From Hyaloperonospora brassicae (lineage: Eukaryota; Oomycota; Peronosporomycetes; Peronosporales; Peronosporaceae), in NCBI GenBank assembly GCA_947650285.1, contig CANTFL010001248.1, positions 1 through 64,000 of the forward strand: DNA of 64,000 nt, in the 5' to 3' direction. Below the pieces are notes generated by a model. The model did no database searches. It saw only the letters and a program-made list of their open reading frames with translations, and had not been told where the DNA came from. Within the stretch, counting starts at the first letter, position 1, and the number at the start of each line of letters is the position of its first letter. This document shows, one piece after another, positions 22,401-32,786 of this stretch. The translations under genes were made by a program, and so were the position numbers.

Positions 22401-25400
22401 TAAAATGAATGAGTACGGACGCTTTGACAATCGATTGTTTATGAAGCTCATGCAAATTGTAAGCTGTCGCAAAATGTATTGATCCCATAAAAACCGCCCT
22501 TCTTCGGTTAGTAGAGAACAGCCCCATAGACAGCTATATTCTGGATGAATCTTCTAAAGTAATTGAAAGCTCTCAAGAATGCATGCATTCCTTTCTTCAA
22601 AGTCGGAAAAAGGAGTTGAGCAATAGTTGCCAGCTTATCTGGGTCAGCGGCGATCCCTTGCGCGTTTACTTTATGCGAAAGGAAGTCAACTCTAGGCTGA
22701 ACAAATATGCTCTTAGTAAAACTCACGCTTATTCTACACTCTGTGAATCGTTCTAACAATTGAAAGAGTGTTGCTAAGCAATCCTCGAACTTCGTCCACC
22801 AAAATACGTATCATCGGCGAACGATCGACGCTTGAACACTGGGGCAGGTGTCGTTTTGTAGGGTTCACCTGTTAAGTTCATGTTGTTCTCAGGGTTCGGG
22901 ACCATTCGTTGTATGCGTCAGGGTCCGTGTTGATGCAGCAGTCCGCTTCAGACTTAGTGACGGATTGTGTGGGTCGGAAGCGCAGTGGCGGTCCTGATGA
23001 TGACATTATTGTCTGTTTGCTGCTTCTTTTTCCACATTTCGTACCTTCTCCGAAAACTTACTCTAGCCTCCTCTGGATTGAGCATAATCTCACAGGGCAT
23101 TGTACATTAATCGCTGATAGATCATCGGGGAGTTCTTCAATCCAAATGGCATCTGCAACCGTTTAAAGTTCTCTAAATACCACACGAAAACCGAAATCTG
23201 TCTCGCTCTCTCTGTCATCAGGATCGTTCAAAACCTACTAGCAGCATTAAGAGAGCAAAACCATTACTAGTCTTCCAGTATCGTAAGTTGATAGTCCACC
23301 AAAGGCATCGCATATTCCATACCCACCTTCACAGCATTGACCATCTTGTAGTCAATACACAAACGTATGTCCACGCCATTCTTCTTTGGAACAATTACAA
23401 ATCGGTGAGTCCCACGGACTCTGTGAGAGCAAAACGAGCCCTTCCGTCAACAATCCTTTCAGTGATTCGTACAGTTTAGTCAGGTGTCAGAGAGGCACGC
23501 GTCGATCCCGTTGTTGAATAGTATCATGTTCGTTTACATCGATGTCATACTGCTCCATACGCTGGATGTAATAGCGCATTTCCATTTTAAATCGTTATCT
23601 GCCCATGTTTCTCCAATATAGCAATCAACTTGGCTTGCTGTTTCTCATCATGAGCCGATGATGTCACATTCTCTAAGCCGTAGTCCAACTTTGTTGGTGT
23701 CACTTTAGTGAGTTCCGTCAGAAAGGCGAGTTCTCGTGCGTAATCTACCATTGTGTCTTCGATGGGTTTATGCTCATAAGTCGGTTGTTTCACTTGCGCA
23801 GTTGATGACTCCTCATCCAGTGGGTCCACGATCGACTCTTCCAGAACGCACAAGAACCGTTTGTGGAACTCGTCGACGGACTTGTTCTCTCTATTACGTG
23901 ACAGTGTATCTGCTGCAGATGATTTAACAACTAGACTTCGTTTTGTACCTTGATCTCCACGTTCATCGTTTGACCGATAGATTGACTCCTTGAGTAATGA
24001 CCAGTCATCACCTAATTTACTGCACGTTATCGATACTGCCGCTGCATGAATCGACATCTTGCTGATGTCCCCGTTTCCATCCTTGACACGCGTGGTCGGT
24101 TTCTGATAATGATCAGCGAAATGACTATCACAACTATCGGTTTCACTCCTTGTCAGCTCCGTGGAACCATTCTGAACTTGTTGTCTCATCACACTGTCTT
24201 CTATCTCTATGTTGCACTCGTCCTCGTCGGTCGGAGATTGTGTACCCGTGGTCAATTTATCTCGACGAAGGATGGCACGTTTAGTGAGTAAATCGGTCGT
24301 TCCACCACTGGTGATTGCCGAGACAACTTTTCTTCATACAAACCTTTCTCTTTCCGTAGCAATTCTTTGTCTAATACATGTTCGTATGCCAGTACTTGCC
24401 TATCGCTGTACTTCGACGAATTTGCGCGCACATATCCCTCATTTCGTGGGAGCGTGCGTGTGGCATCCAAACGACTGTCGGAAAGTATACCGGGCAGGTC
24501 TTTACCCGTGTGCAAGATTTGTCAGTCGGACCGTCGTCGCTTTTACTCTCCTGTTGTATATGACCGTAGGTAGTAGTACGGGTAATCCACGATCCCACAG
24601 TTCGTGCGTGGATCCCGGTGGTTATTGACGCTGCATCTGGAAAAACTCAGACCATCGTTGATCGACACTCATGGTATTGCTGGTCTCCCTGTACCTTCTT
24701 CCCCACTCCTGTATGTCGACCTCTTTCGCGGACTTGAGCAGTGGTACAACTAGTCCGTCGGGTTACTTGGTCGTTGAATTGAAGGGATATACATGGACCC
24801 CGGCTGGGATCATAAAACCTGTTACGAGGGTTAGGTCCACCCCGTTCGATTTGGCATGATTCATACTTCGATTTCATATGCCACCTTCCACCTCAGGGTT
24901 ATCTTGACAGTAACTCTTGGCGTCGTTGCCACCTTCCGCCTCAGGGTTATCTTGACTGTAACTCTTGGCGTCGTTGCCACCTTTGACTTTCCGATTCCTT
25001 GTAAGTCAATCTGCTGGTCCGTGCTCATGTGACCTTAAGCTTAAGTTTTCTTGTGATAGACTCACTGATTGTCGAGATGTTCGCTCCGGTGTCAAGCAGT
25101 ATCTTAGTCCGGTCATCATTCACTGCTCCCATTACAAAAGCTCTCTTTATCACTCTCCGATCGAACTTCTTGGACGACCGCCATCTTAGTCGCTCCCCTT
25201 GTAACAAATTCAGTGGCTTCTCCGATTCCATCTGTTGCCGAGAGTTAGTTGTTGCGTCCATCCGATCCTTCGCTCTCTCGCCATCAACCTGTTCGTCAGT
25301 AATGGACAATTCCGGTTGGTTCTTCGTTCCATTCTCCTTTCCATACACTTCATCGTCGGGCCTTCTTGTGTCTCCAACAAAGGCAAACACGTAGTTCGTG

Positions 25401-26981
25401 TCGACTTCTGGTTCCACTGACTGTAGCAGACCGTTTTTTCCCGACCCAGTCAACGTCGGCGAGCCACCTGGTTTAAATGGCCAGGTGAATATATGTGTTG
25501 GAGTTCTTCAGGCATAGTTGTTCGATCAACCGATGACTTGACTAACTCCGTCATTCCTTTAAACTCAGAGAACAATTCACACCGGTCTGTGCCATGAACT
25601 TGTTTGCAGAACTTGCACCGGCGTCTGCAAAAATAATCGTCGTGGCCTGCTGCATCACACGCACCGCAGGGACCCCATGGTCGGCGTTCTCTTGTGTAGT
25701 CTTGTCGGTGCCGCTGGTTTTCTTGATCCCGTTGATCGAACCGTCCACTTTGATCAGCTGTTACGCACGCCCGACTCGTAGTGTTGGGACAAGGTCGTAA
25801 CGGCAAGCCGCTGCTTTCCGTAAATAACGTCGCCCTGTTCACCTCATTACCCACCTCCATATAATAAGTGTCAGGGTCCGATCGGTAGTCGTTCGAGTGG
25901 TCATATTCGCCTACTTCGTCTGGCGACTCTTACTGGTCGGTGTGCTGTCTGAATCTCAATTCATCAATTGCAGCCCGTAAATCGTCTGTAGGCGTTGACG
26001 CCAAGGTACTACGGCGGCTGTTATCACGATCGTATCGCTCTGTCCGTCATCCGCGCCAAGGTTATCTGTCTCTGCTGACGAGCCGGTGTTCGTCACGTCT
26101 TTCCCGGTGATCGAATAGGAGATCGCCACGTCTTATTTGATGATTGAATTTGGTATCATCGATCCTTTTAACACGTCGGCTCTCCGACCGACGAGTATTG
26201 CCATTTCGACTGTATCTGAGGCGATTGACTCGGGACTTATATATGTGGGAATCGTACGGTCGACTGTTGCTCTTTCGGTCCCGCTTCTTCTTGATCTTCT
26301 CTACTAGCAGCCGGTGACTAATGATCTGCTCCACTCGATGTATATCGCCTAGTCGTTGCGGATAGACAAAATACATCAAGTCATCGTCTCCACAATTGAG
26401 CAAAAACTGTTCTACATGATCTTCATTTTCAGCGCAACCCTTCTCATATTGAATCTGCGCTGCTCGTGCATTTCCATTAAGGCTAAGGAGGAAGTCGCAC
26501 ACATGTTTTGATTCTGGAATTTTGCCAAGTAGTATCTGGACCTTTCCACTGATCGTACTGTGAACAATAGTACCCCAAAAACGCCTTGCTGAGCAACTTC
26601 CATGTCCGTTGCGTTTTTTTACAACTGTCAATACCAACTCTTGTTATTCTCCCCCAGACTCAACGAGAATGGCCCACACCAGTCGTTCTGGGGTTTGCAA
26701 GTTCCTTTCATCTCGTAAGTAAACGTCTTAATCCACTCGAGAGCTTCGTCGGACCGATACCTTCTTCCTTCAACCTTGACAATCTTTTCCAGCGTGACGT
26801 GCGTCCGTATTTCGAGTACCTATTCGTTCACTTATGTATCCATCAAAGTTTAACGACGATCGCAGTTATTCGTCGAAGTGCTTCCCCAATGCTATCGGGT
26901 CCAATCTTCATCGTCGTCATCGTCGTCGTCATAGGATCCTCGTTTATTTTCTCACATCGGAGAATCCTTCCCCCTCGTCAG
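19495..26981 (-). pseudogene. Element A gag-pol (right copy), degenerate
   Basis: Mirror of the left copy. Coordinates: chromodomain 19495-19765, integrase 20185-21085, archaeal-type RNase H remnant 21425-21805, retroviral RNase H 22055-22504, RT 22505-23585, linker 23587-24255, protease 24655-25453, gag C-terminal part with CCHC knuckle 25450-26755. The same stops and frameshifts occur as in the left arm, with scattered substitutions. One turns the left-arm TGA before 4697 into a sense codon, so the RNase H frame extends to 22527. The gag reading is cut at 26981 by the copia insertion and resumes at 31790. Confidence 0.85.
26977..26981. repeat. Target-site duplication of the copia element, left side (GTCAG)
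   Basis: GTCAG directly precedes the LTR at 26982 and is repeated at 31785-31789 directly after the other LTR, as expected for a 5-bp staggered integration. Confidence 0.9.
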
Positions 26982-27235
26982 TGTTATGTCGAAGGAAAAT
27001 TGGAAAGTGTATTGAATTAGTTTTCCTATGAACTTACTCGTCGTGTTATCTTCTTCTACCTTGTAGCTTTCCCTGATCTTGATGGATTCTAGAACATACA
27101 CTCAAGGTAGTTCTAGAATCATCAGACTGCACGTGAACCGTTTACACCCTGTCGTATCATCGCTGTCTTGTCACTTGTGCGTAGCAAATCACAGTTGGCT
27201 TTGTTGACCGTGCATTGACAGTGCACACATCAACA
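26982..27235 (-). repeat. Copia 3' LTR (254 bp)
   Basis: In element orientation it begins TGTTGATG and ends CATAACA. It is preceded by the purine-rich tract GTGAGTGGGAG (plus-strand 27236-27246), the polypurine primer for second-strand synthesis. Confidence 0.95.
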
Positions 27236-27242
27236 CTCCCAC

Positions 27243-30200
27243 TCACTGTTGATGCTCGGGTCCATCACGTACCTTGATGTCCATTCCGGCACGGAGGTAC
27301 TGGAATCGCTTGGTGCCGAGTGCCTTCGTTAGTATGTCGGCAAGTTGATGTTCCGTCTCCTTGTAGATCACCTTTATATCACCGGCCAGAACTTTCTCTC
27401 GGACAAAGTGGTGACGTATGTCTACGTGTTTAGTCCGCGCATGGTATCCTGGGTTTGTTGCGAGAGCAATGGCTCCTTGATTATCCTCGTAGATGACAGT
27501 AGGATTCTTCTGCTCGAATCCGAGGTCAGCCATTAACATCCTTGCCCATAGTATGTCTTGAGTGCACATGCTTAGCGCCATGTATTCAGCCTCAGAAGTA
27601 CTCAATGCAACGGTGCGTTGGTACTTAGACTTAAATATAACAGGGCCTCCATTAAGCACCAGCAAAACACCAGATACCGATCGACGGTCGTCCAAGCTGT
27701 TTCCCCAATCGGCGTCACTATACGCTGTTAGTTGTTGCTGTAGTTTGTCAACACTGTAGTGTAATCCAAAACCACTCGTCGAGCGGAGGTATCTTAGCAC
27801 TTTGATCAGTGCCTTCCAGTGTTGTGAGCCAGGGTTTTCTGCAAATCGTCCAAGTTGGCTCACAGGAAATGCTGCGTCTGGTCTGGTCGTGGTCACTATA
27901 AACAGCAGTCGTCCCAGCAATTGGCGGTACGGTGTACGACTCATGGCTTGTCTTTCGACATCGGACTTTGGACTGTTTGCGCTGGACAGTTTCATGCTCT
28001 GATCACATGGGTTACCAGTTGGTCGGGCTTGAGTCTGTCCAAACATGTCTGCAGTCTCCTCGATGTATCTTTGTTGCGAAATAAACATCTCACGCTTCTT
28101 TCGGTCGTACATAACTTCCATTCCAAGCAAGTGCTTCACTGGACCAAGGTCTTTGGTTTGAAACCGCTGAGAGATTTGTTCTTTCACCTTGCGTACCGTG
28201 GTTGCTTCTTTTGCAGCCACAATCATATCATCAACGTATAAGCACACGTACGCCCAGCCTTCACCATCCTTTATCTTGTATATGCATCGATCAGCACCGC
28301 ACGCGACAAATCCCATCTCCAGTAATGCATTGTGAATCGTCTTATTCCAGGCATTTGCAGCCTGCTTAAGTCCGTAAAGCGCGCGATTCAATTTAAGTAC
28401 AAACTCGCTGCCAATTTTCATCCCTTTGGGTGGTAACAAGTATACTTCTTCTTGTAGGTCGGCATTCAGGTAGGCCGTATCAACATCAAGCTGGTCGATC
28501 ACATATCCTGCTGCGCAGCAAATCGACAATAGCATCCTGATGGAGTTCATACTGGCGACAGCCGCGTACGTCTCGAAAAAGTTGATACCATATTGTTGCA
28601 GGAATCCGAGCGCCACAAGTCGTGCTTTGTATCGACCATCACTCTTTTTAGCCCATACCCACTTCGATCCAATTGGTTTCATTCCAGGCTTGCGTACAAT
28701 TGGTGTCCACGTCTTGTTACGCTCATGAGCCGCAAATTCATTCTCAATAGCTTTAATCCATTGGTATCTGTCAGGTCCATTCACTGCCTCCGCATAAGAG
28801 CCAGGTAAATCACGAGCTATCATGGCAACTTCTGCTATCAATGCCACATCGCTGTTTATTCGCGATCGCTTGGAAGGAGGTTCGTCATCTTCACTCCCAC
28901 TGGCTTCATGGTTTTCATTGTATGGCACAATGCTGTTTTCTGTTGTGGTACTAGTGTTATTGTCTTCCAACAAGAGCTGAACAGGTTGCTCAATTGGTAG
29001 CATTTCATCAACACCTCCTCGTGGTCCGGATTCACTTCTCCCACTGGCATCGTCGGTAAGAACACGATACTGATGCTCGCGACCGGAACGACGCTTAAGT
29101 TGTGGACGGAACACCATCGCTCCAGAGTCGTGCGGATTGTGTAATTCGAGTTCTTGGTGACGAGGTCCTTGTTGAATTACTTGGGAAGTGTGTTGATGTT
29201 GTTCGTTGTTCATATTTCTTGCAAGATAATGATTGCTTGTCTCACTCGAAGGTGTGTTACTGATGTCATTGTCAGAACTCGGTACTTCCATCTCCACATC
29301 TTCGACAATTTCGTGCTCTTCCATTTCAACATCTTCATCACCATCTTGTTGCAAGTTACTTGGTTGATCTCCATCATCGTCATCTTGTCGTATTATTATC
29401 ATCTTCGGGTGTGGTACAACCGGATTGTCTTCGTAAATGTTACTAACTTCACGTTCATCTAACGCGATCGAACGACTGATCTTGATCGTACCAGTCTCCA
29501 GATCAAGCACCCTGTAACCCTTGGTGTGTCTTGCATATCCTAACAGCATGCAGCGAAACCCTTTCGCGTCGAATTTCGTGCGCTTTGAGTCATCGATATG
29601 TGCGTATCCAAGTGAACCAAATACACGTAGGTGAGAAATTTCGGGCTTCGTCTTAAAGCACAGTTCAAAAGGAGTCTTCTCCTCGTGATTGCAGTTCGTG
29701 GTTCTGTTAAGTAAATACACCGCCGTATTCACAGCTTCGGCCCACCACTTCTTTGCCACCCGCTTGTAATGCATCATGCTTCTGGCCGTCTCAACAATCG
29801 TACGGTTCATCCGTTCAGCAACACCGTTTTGTTGAGGACTGTAGGGTACTGTCTTCTGATGGATGATGCCGTGTTTCTTGCAGTACGAAGCAAACCTCTT
29901 GTTTTTGTATTCACCGCCATTGTCAGTACGTATGGCCTTAATACGAAATCCACACTGCTGCTCCATCTCGGTCCGAAATTCAATGAACTTCGACAGTACT
30001 TCACTCTTGGACTTCAGAAAATATACAGTCACTAATCTTGAAAAATCGTCCACGAGAGACAATACGTATCGTGACCCACCAGGAGTTGGGTTCTTCATAG
30101 GGCCCATGACGTCAGAGTGAATAAGCTGCAGTGGCTGCGTTGTCTTTGTCTTCGACTCTTGTGGAAAACTCGCGACACACAGTTTCCCTTGTAGACACCC

Positions 30201-31484
30201 TCCACACAAATTCTTGTTCGTGTCAGGTACTACATTCGGTAGTCCTTCCGTAGCCTCCTTTGTCTTTTTAAACTTGTTGTGGCTAATGTGACCCATTCGT
30301 GCATGCCACAGCTCCCACTTGTTACCAGCGTCTTCATGTTCTACCAACATCGCGTGCTCATACTCCACATCAAGAGTGTACACGCTTCTCATGCGCTTCG
30401 CAGAAATCATCAACACATTATCCTTGTAGATACCGCAGTATTTTTCACCGAATCGAACGTTGTACCCACGCTGGACGATCTTGGGCACCGCTAGTAGTCG
30501 TCTGTCCAGCGTTGGAATGTGCAATACTTCATTCACAGTCACTGCTGTACCATTCGTACAGCGAAATCGAATGCTTCCTCGTCCAATTGCATTCATGACC
30601 GCACCATCGGCAACGCGAACTTGAATGGCTTCTCTCAATTTCTCGTACTCAAAGAAATCTTCTTCGGCTGGGGTCATATGTGACGAGGCGCCGCTGTCCA
30701 ACAACCATCCTTTTTTTAATCCGTTTGTGGCCGTGAATGCCATTTCATTTCCATCATTCTTGGTGGCAGATCGGCACTCAAACTGCTTGTGTCCGATCTT
30801 GTTACAGCGGTGACACTTCCCACGAAACGGCTGTTTCTTCTTCCAGCTCTCTTCTGCACCACGTTGTTTGCGCATTCCACGACCACGATCCTGTTTATGG
30901 CCTCCACGACCAACGCGGAAAGCTCCTTCGGAGACCTCTTGCTGCTGCTTCTTCTTGTGTTCCTTCAACAGCTTTTCTTTCACATCCACCATCGTCACAC
31001 CCATGGAATTCTCAATGATGGACACAATCATCTCGTACTCTGCCGGTAAGCTACTCAGCAGAACTGTCATCTGGCGTGCGTCGTCCATGGTATCGCCCAC
31101 CGCCTCCATACTCAAAACAAGTTCATCGAAACGGTCGAGGTGGCTCACCATGTCGCCTCCCTCATCCATACGAAATTCGTGCAATCGACGTGTCAGTGCC
31201 ACTCGATTCTGAAGGTTTGTCTTGTTGTAGTAGTCGCGTAGTGTTTCCCATGCTTCCTTCGCAGTGCGAGCATGTCGGATCTTCGTCTGATGCTTTACTT
31301 CGATCCCTTGAGCAATAATAGCAAACGCCTTCATGTCCTTGACCTTCCAATCCTCCGTCATCTCCTGCTCCGACTTCACTTCCAAGATGTGCTCTAGCAG
31401 GCCCTTCCTCGCAAGTGTCATCTTCATATTGAATTCCCAATGGAAGTAGTTGTCTGTTCCAAGCAGGTCATCGGGTTTCTTCAT
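27243..31484 (-). CDS. Copia Gag-Pol polyprotein, 1413 aa, complete
   Basis: This is a single open frame with all expected domains in copia order. The gag N-terminus (UBN2-like) starts with D-N-Y-F-H-W. A CCHC zinc knuckle C-H-R-C-N-K-I-G-H-K-Q-F-E-C is at about residue 225, and the protease site W-L-L-D-S-G-A-S-S-H at about 260. The integrase zinc site (W-H-A-R-M-G-H ... C-G-G-C) is near 391-420, with core residues D (H-S-D-V-M-G, ~455), D (R-T-D-N-G-G-E-Y, ~518) and E (G-V-A-E-R-M-N, ~556). RT has K-A-R-L-V-A-L-G (~955) and Y-V-D-D (~1081). RNase H has D-A-D-W (~1254), the E of S-E-A-E-Y-M and D-N-Q-G-A (~1333). Length is typical for the superfamily. The chosen start, near the 5' end of the interior, leaves a 46-bp leader after the 5' LTR. 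The protein would support particle assembly, reverse transcription and integration. Confidence 0.95.
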   Translation of the reverse strand: MKKPDDLLGTDNYFHWEFNMKMTLARKGLLEHILEVKSEQEMTEDWKVKDMKAFAIIAQGIEVKHQTKIRHARTAKEAWETLRDYYNKTNLQNRVALTRRLHEFRMDEGGDMVSHLDRFDELVLSMEAVGDTMDDARQMTVLLSSLPAEYEMIVSIIENSMGVTMVDVKEKLLKEHKKKQQQEVSEGAFRVGRGGHKQDRGRGMRKQRGAEESWKKKQPFRGKCHRCNKIGHKQFECRSATKNDGNEMAFTATNGLKKGWLLDSGASSHMTPAEEDFFEYEKLREAIQVRVADGAVMNAIGRGSIRFRCTNGTAVTVNEVLHIPTLDRRLLAVPKIVQRGYNVRFGEKYCGIYKDNVLMISAKRMRSVYTLDVEYEHAMLVEHEDAGNKWELWHARMGHISHNKFKKTKEATEGLPNVVPDTNKNLCGGCLQGKLCVASFPQESKTKTTQPLQLIHSDVMGPMKNPTPGGSRYVLSLVDDFSRLVTVYFLKSKSEVLSKFIEFRTEMEQQCGFRIKAIRTDNGGEYKNKRFASYCKKHGIIHQKTVPYSPQQNGVAERMNRTIVETARSMMHYKRVAKKWWAEAVNTAVYLLNRTTNCNHEEKTPFELCFKTKPEISHLRVFGSLGYAHIDDSKRTKFDAKGFRCMLLGYARHTKGYRVLDLETGTIKISRSIALDEREVSNIYEDNPVVPHPKMIIIRQDDDDGDQPSNLQQDGDEDVEMEEHEIVEDVEMEVPSSDNDISNTPSSETSNHYLARNMNNEQHQHTSQVIQQGPRHQELELHNPHDSGAMVFRPQLKRRSGREHQYRVLTDDASGRSESGPRGGVDEMLPIEQPVQLLLEDNNTSTTTENSIVPYNENHEASGSEDDEPPSKRSRINSDVALIAEVAMIARDLPGSYAEAVNGPDRYQWIKAIENEFAAHERNKTWTPIVRKPGMKPIGSKWVWAKKSDGRYKARLVALGFLQQYGINFFETYAAVASMNSIRMLLSICCAAGYVIDQLDVDTAYLNADLQEEVYLLPPKGMKIGSEFVLKLNRALYGLKQAANAWNKTIHNALLEMGFVACGADRCIYKIKDGEGWAYVCLYVDDMIVAAKEATTVRKVKEQISQRFQTKDLGPVKHLLGMEVMYDRKKREMFISQQRYIEETADMFGQTQARPTGNPCDQSMKLSSANSPKSDVERQAMSRTPYRQLLGRLLFIVTTTRPDAAFPVSQLGRFAENPGSQHWKALIKVLRYLRSTSGFGLHYSVDKLQQQLTAYSDADWGNSLDDRRSVSGVLLVLNGGPVIFKSKYQRTVALSTSEAEYMALSMCTQDILWARMLMADLGFEQKNPTVIYEDNQGAIALATNPGYHARTKHVDIRHHFVREKVLAGDIKVIYKETEHQLADILTKALGTKRFQYLRAGMDIKVRDGPEHQQ

Positions 31485-31518
31485 CGTACTGGCTTCTGGC
31501 AGAGGTCCTTAAGCTCTT

Positions 31519-31530
31519 GGGCTCATAACC
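31519..31530 (-). promoter_or_regulatory. Copia primer-binding site (initiator tRNA-Met half)
   Basis: Immediately after the 5' LTR in element orientation the sequence is GGTTATGAGCCC. Its complement, GGGCTCATAACC, matches the anticodon stem-loop of eukaryotic initiator tRNA-Met (CAU anticodon). Priming by an internal half-tRNA is a known feature of many Ty1/copia elements. Confidence 0.75.
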
Positions 31531-31784
31531 TGTTATGTCGAAGGAAAATTGGAAAGTGTATTGAATTAGTTTTCCTATGAACTTACTCGTCGTGTTATCT
31601 TCTTCTACCTTGTAGCTTTCCCTGATCTTGATGGATTCTAGAACATACACTCAAGGTAGTTCTAGAATCATCAGACTGCACGTGAACCGTTTACACCCTG
31701 TCGTATCATCGCTGTCTTGTCACTTGTGCGTAGCAAATCACAGTTGGCTTTGTTGACCGTGCATTGACAGTGCACCCATCAACA
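31531..31784 (-). repeat. Copia 5' LTR (254 bp)
   Basis: Near-identical to 26982-27235. It is followed on the plus strand by GTCAG (31785-31789), the second copy of the target duplication. Confidence 0.95.
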
Positions 31785-32785
31785 GTCAGAAGGTAGACCT
31801 TGGTGTATCCATGAAGGCGACCTCCACGTAAGGCGATCTCTCTACTCGGGAATATACTCCTGTTTAGCATCATCCTGCTCACCCCTGCGAGCATTCGTCC
31901 ACGCTTGAGTCTCGCAATTCCTTGCTTTCGATTCATAACGCGATAGTATCGGCCCTTCTCTAACATCGAAAAGACGTCCCCGTACAGCTGTTGCATCATC
32001 TGGTTAACGCTTGGGATCGCATCGATTCCAAACGCATCCCTGAGCTTGGATCTCCATTCATTCATCTCCTTGTCAATTACCCGTGGGTTATAGATTGCCT
32101 CAGCCATCTCGAGGTCCTGCGACGTCTTGCACTCGTATCCCGTCGCGCGCAAGAGGTAAACCGTAAACGCCGAGAGTGCCCCAATGCTCGAAACGGTGCA
32201 GGCCATTTCAGCATGGTGCTGAGTTCCGACCAGTTTGCTTGGGTAGATCGTTATATGTCGAACTACTTGATCCACTTGCTCTTCAGCGATTCGATGGAGA
32301 AATCGGTTCTCCTGTGGTGGCGATATTCTTCGGGATCCTGAAGCTGGACGATTGAAGCGCTCTCACGCCCAGACTCAGCTCGTCGTCATCTCCCTTTCCT
32401 TGATCAGCTTGCACAAAGTCTTTCACTCCTTGCGCGTGTTTCTCCTTCATTGCCTCTACGATACTCACACGCCCCGCGTATAGCACACGCTTTTCTTCAT
32501 CTTCCTCGAGTACTCCTCCGCTGTTGTATTCGTCTATTTAATCTTATTCTTCCTCCATATGATGATCCCCTTAGAACTCGTCGATTCCAGGCTCCCGCTT
32601 AACTTCCACAATCAACTCGGTGTCGTTCGTTGACGCTTTGTTCGACACAGCGCGCACCGATCTCCCAGCCGTCTCTGAGGTCCAGTCTCTAGCTAGTTTC
32701 GAATGGATGACCATATCGCTCGCAGTTGGTTTTTTGGTGCCTGCTAAACAATCGCGCACCCTGAAATCCCGGATCGCGACACCAT
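31785..32785 (-). pseudogene. Element A gag N-terminal part (right copy), broken
   Basis: This is the part of element A gag upstream of the copia insertion. Pieces readable on the minus strand are 32867-32571 (includes R-V-R-D-C-L-A-G-T-K-K), 32486-32283 (basic/acidic, V-E-A-M-K-E-K-H-A-Q) and 32275-31790. The last is a helical segment with A-I-Y-N-P-R-V-I-D-K-E-M-N and D-V-F-S-M-L-E-K-G-R-Y-Y-R. Stops and frame changes separate them. The last frame runs on into the copia LTR, which adds unrelated residues. The left-arm counterpart lies outside the window. Confidence 0.65.
32767..32784 (-). promoter_or_regulatory. Element A primer-binding site
   Basis: Two bases inside the 5' LTR the minus strand reads TGGTGTCGCGATCCGGGA. 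Its complement ends in ...CGACACCA, as a mature tRNA 3' end would. The spacing and the TGG start are standard for Ty3/gypsy. The tRNA species is not identified. Confidence 0.7.
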
Positions 32786-32786
32786 T

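Larger units (their letters stand above)
26982..31784 (-). mobile_element. Full-length, apparently intact Ty1/copia retrotransposon
   Basis: Two 254-bp LTRs (26982-27235 and 31531-31784) differ at one visible position (CACACAT versus CACCCAT). They flank a 4295-bp interior with a single uninterrupted polyprotein. Flanking GTCAG duplications are perfect. The near-identity of the LTRs and the open frame indicate a recent insertion that could still be active. It interrupts the gag of the right element A copy in the same transcriptional orientation. Confidence 0.95.
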
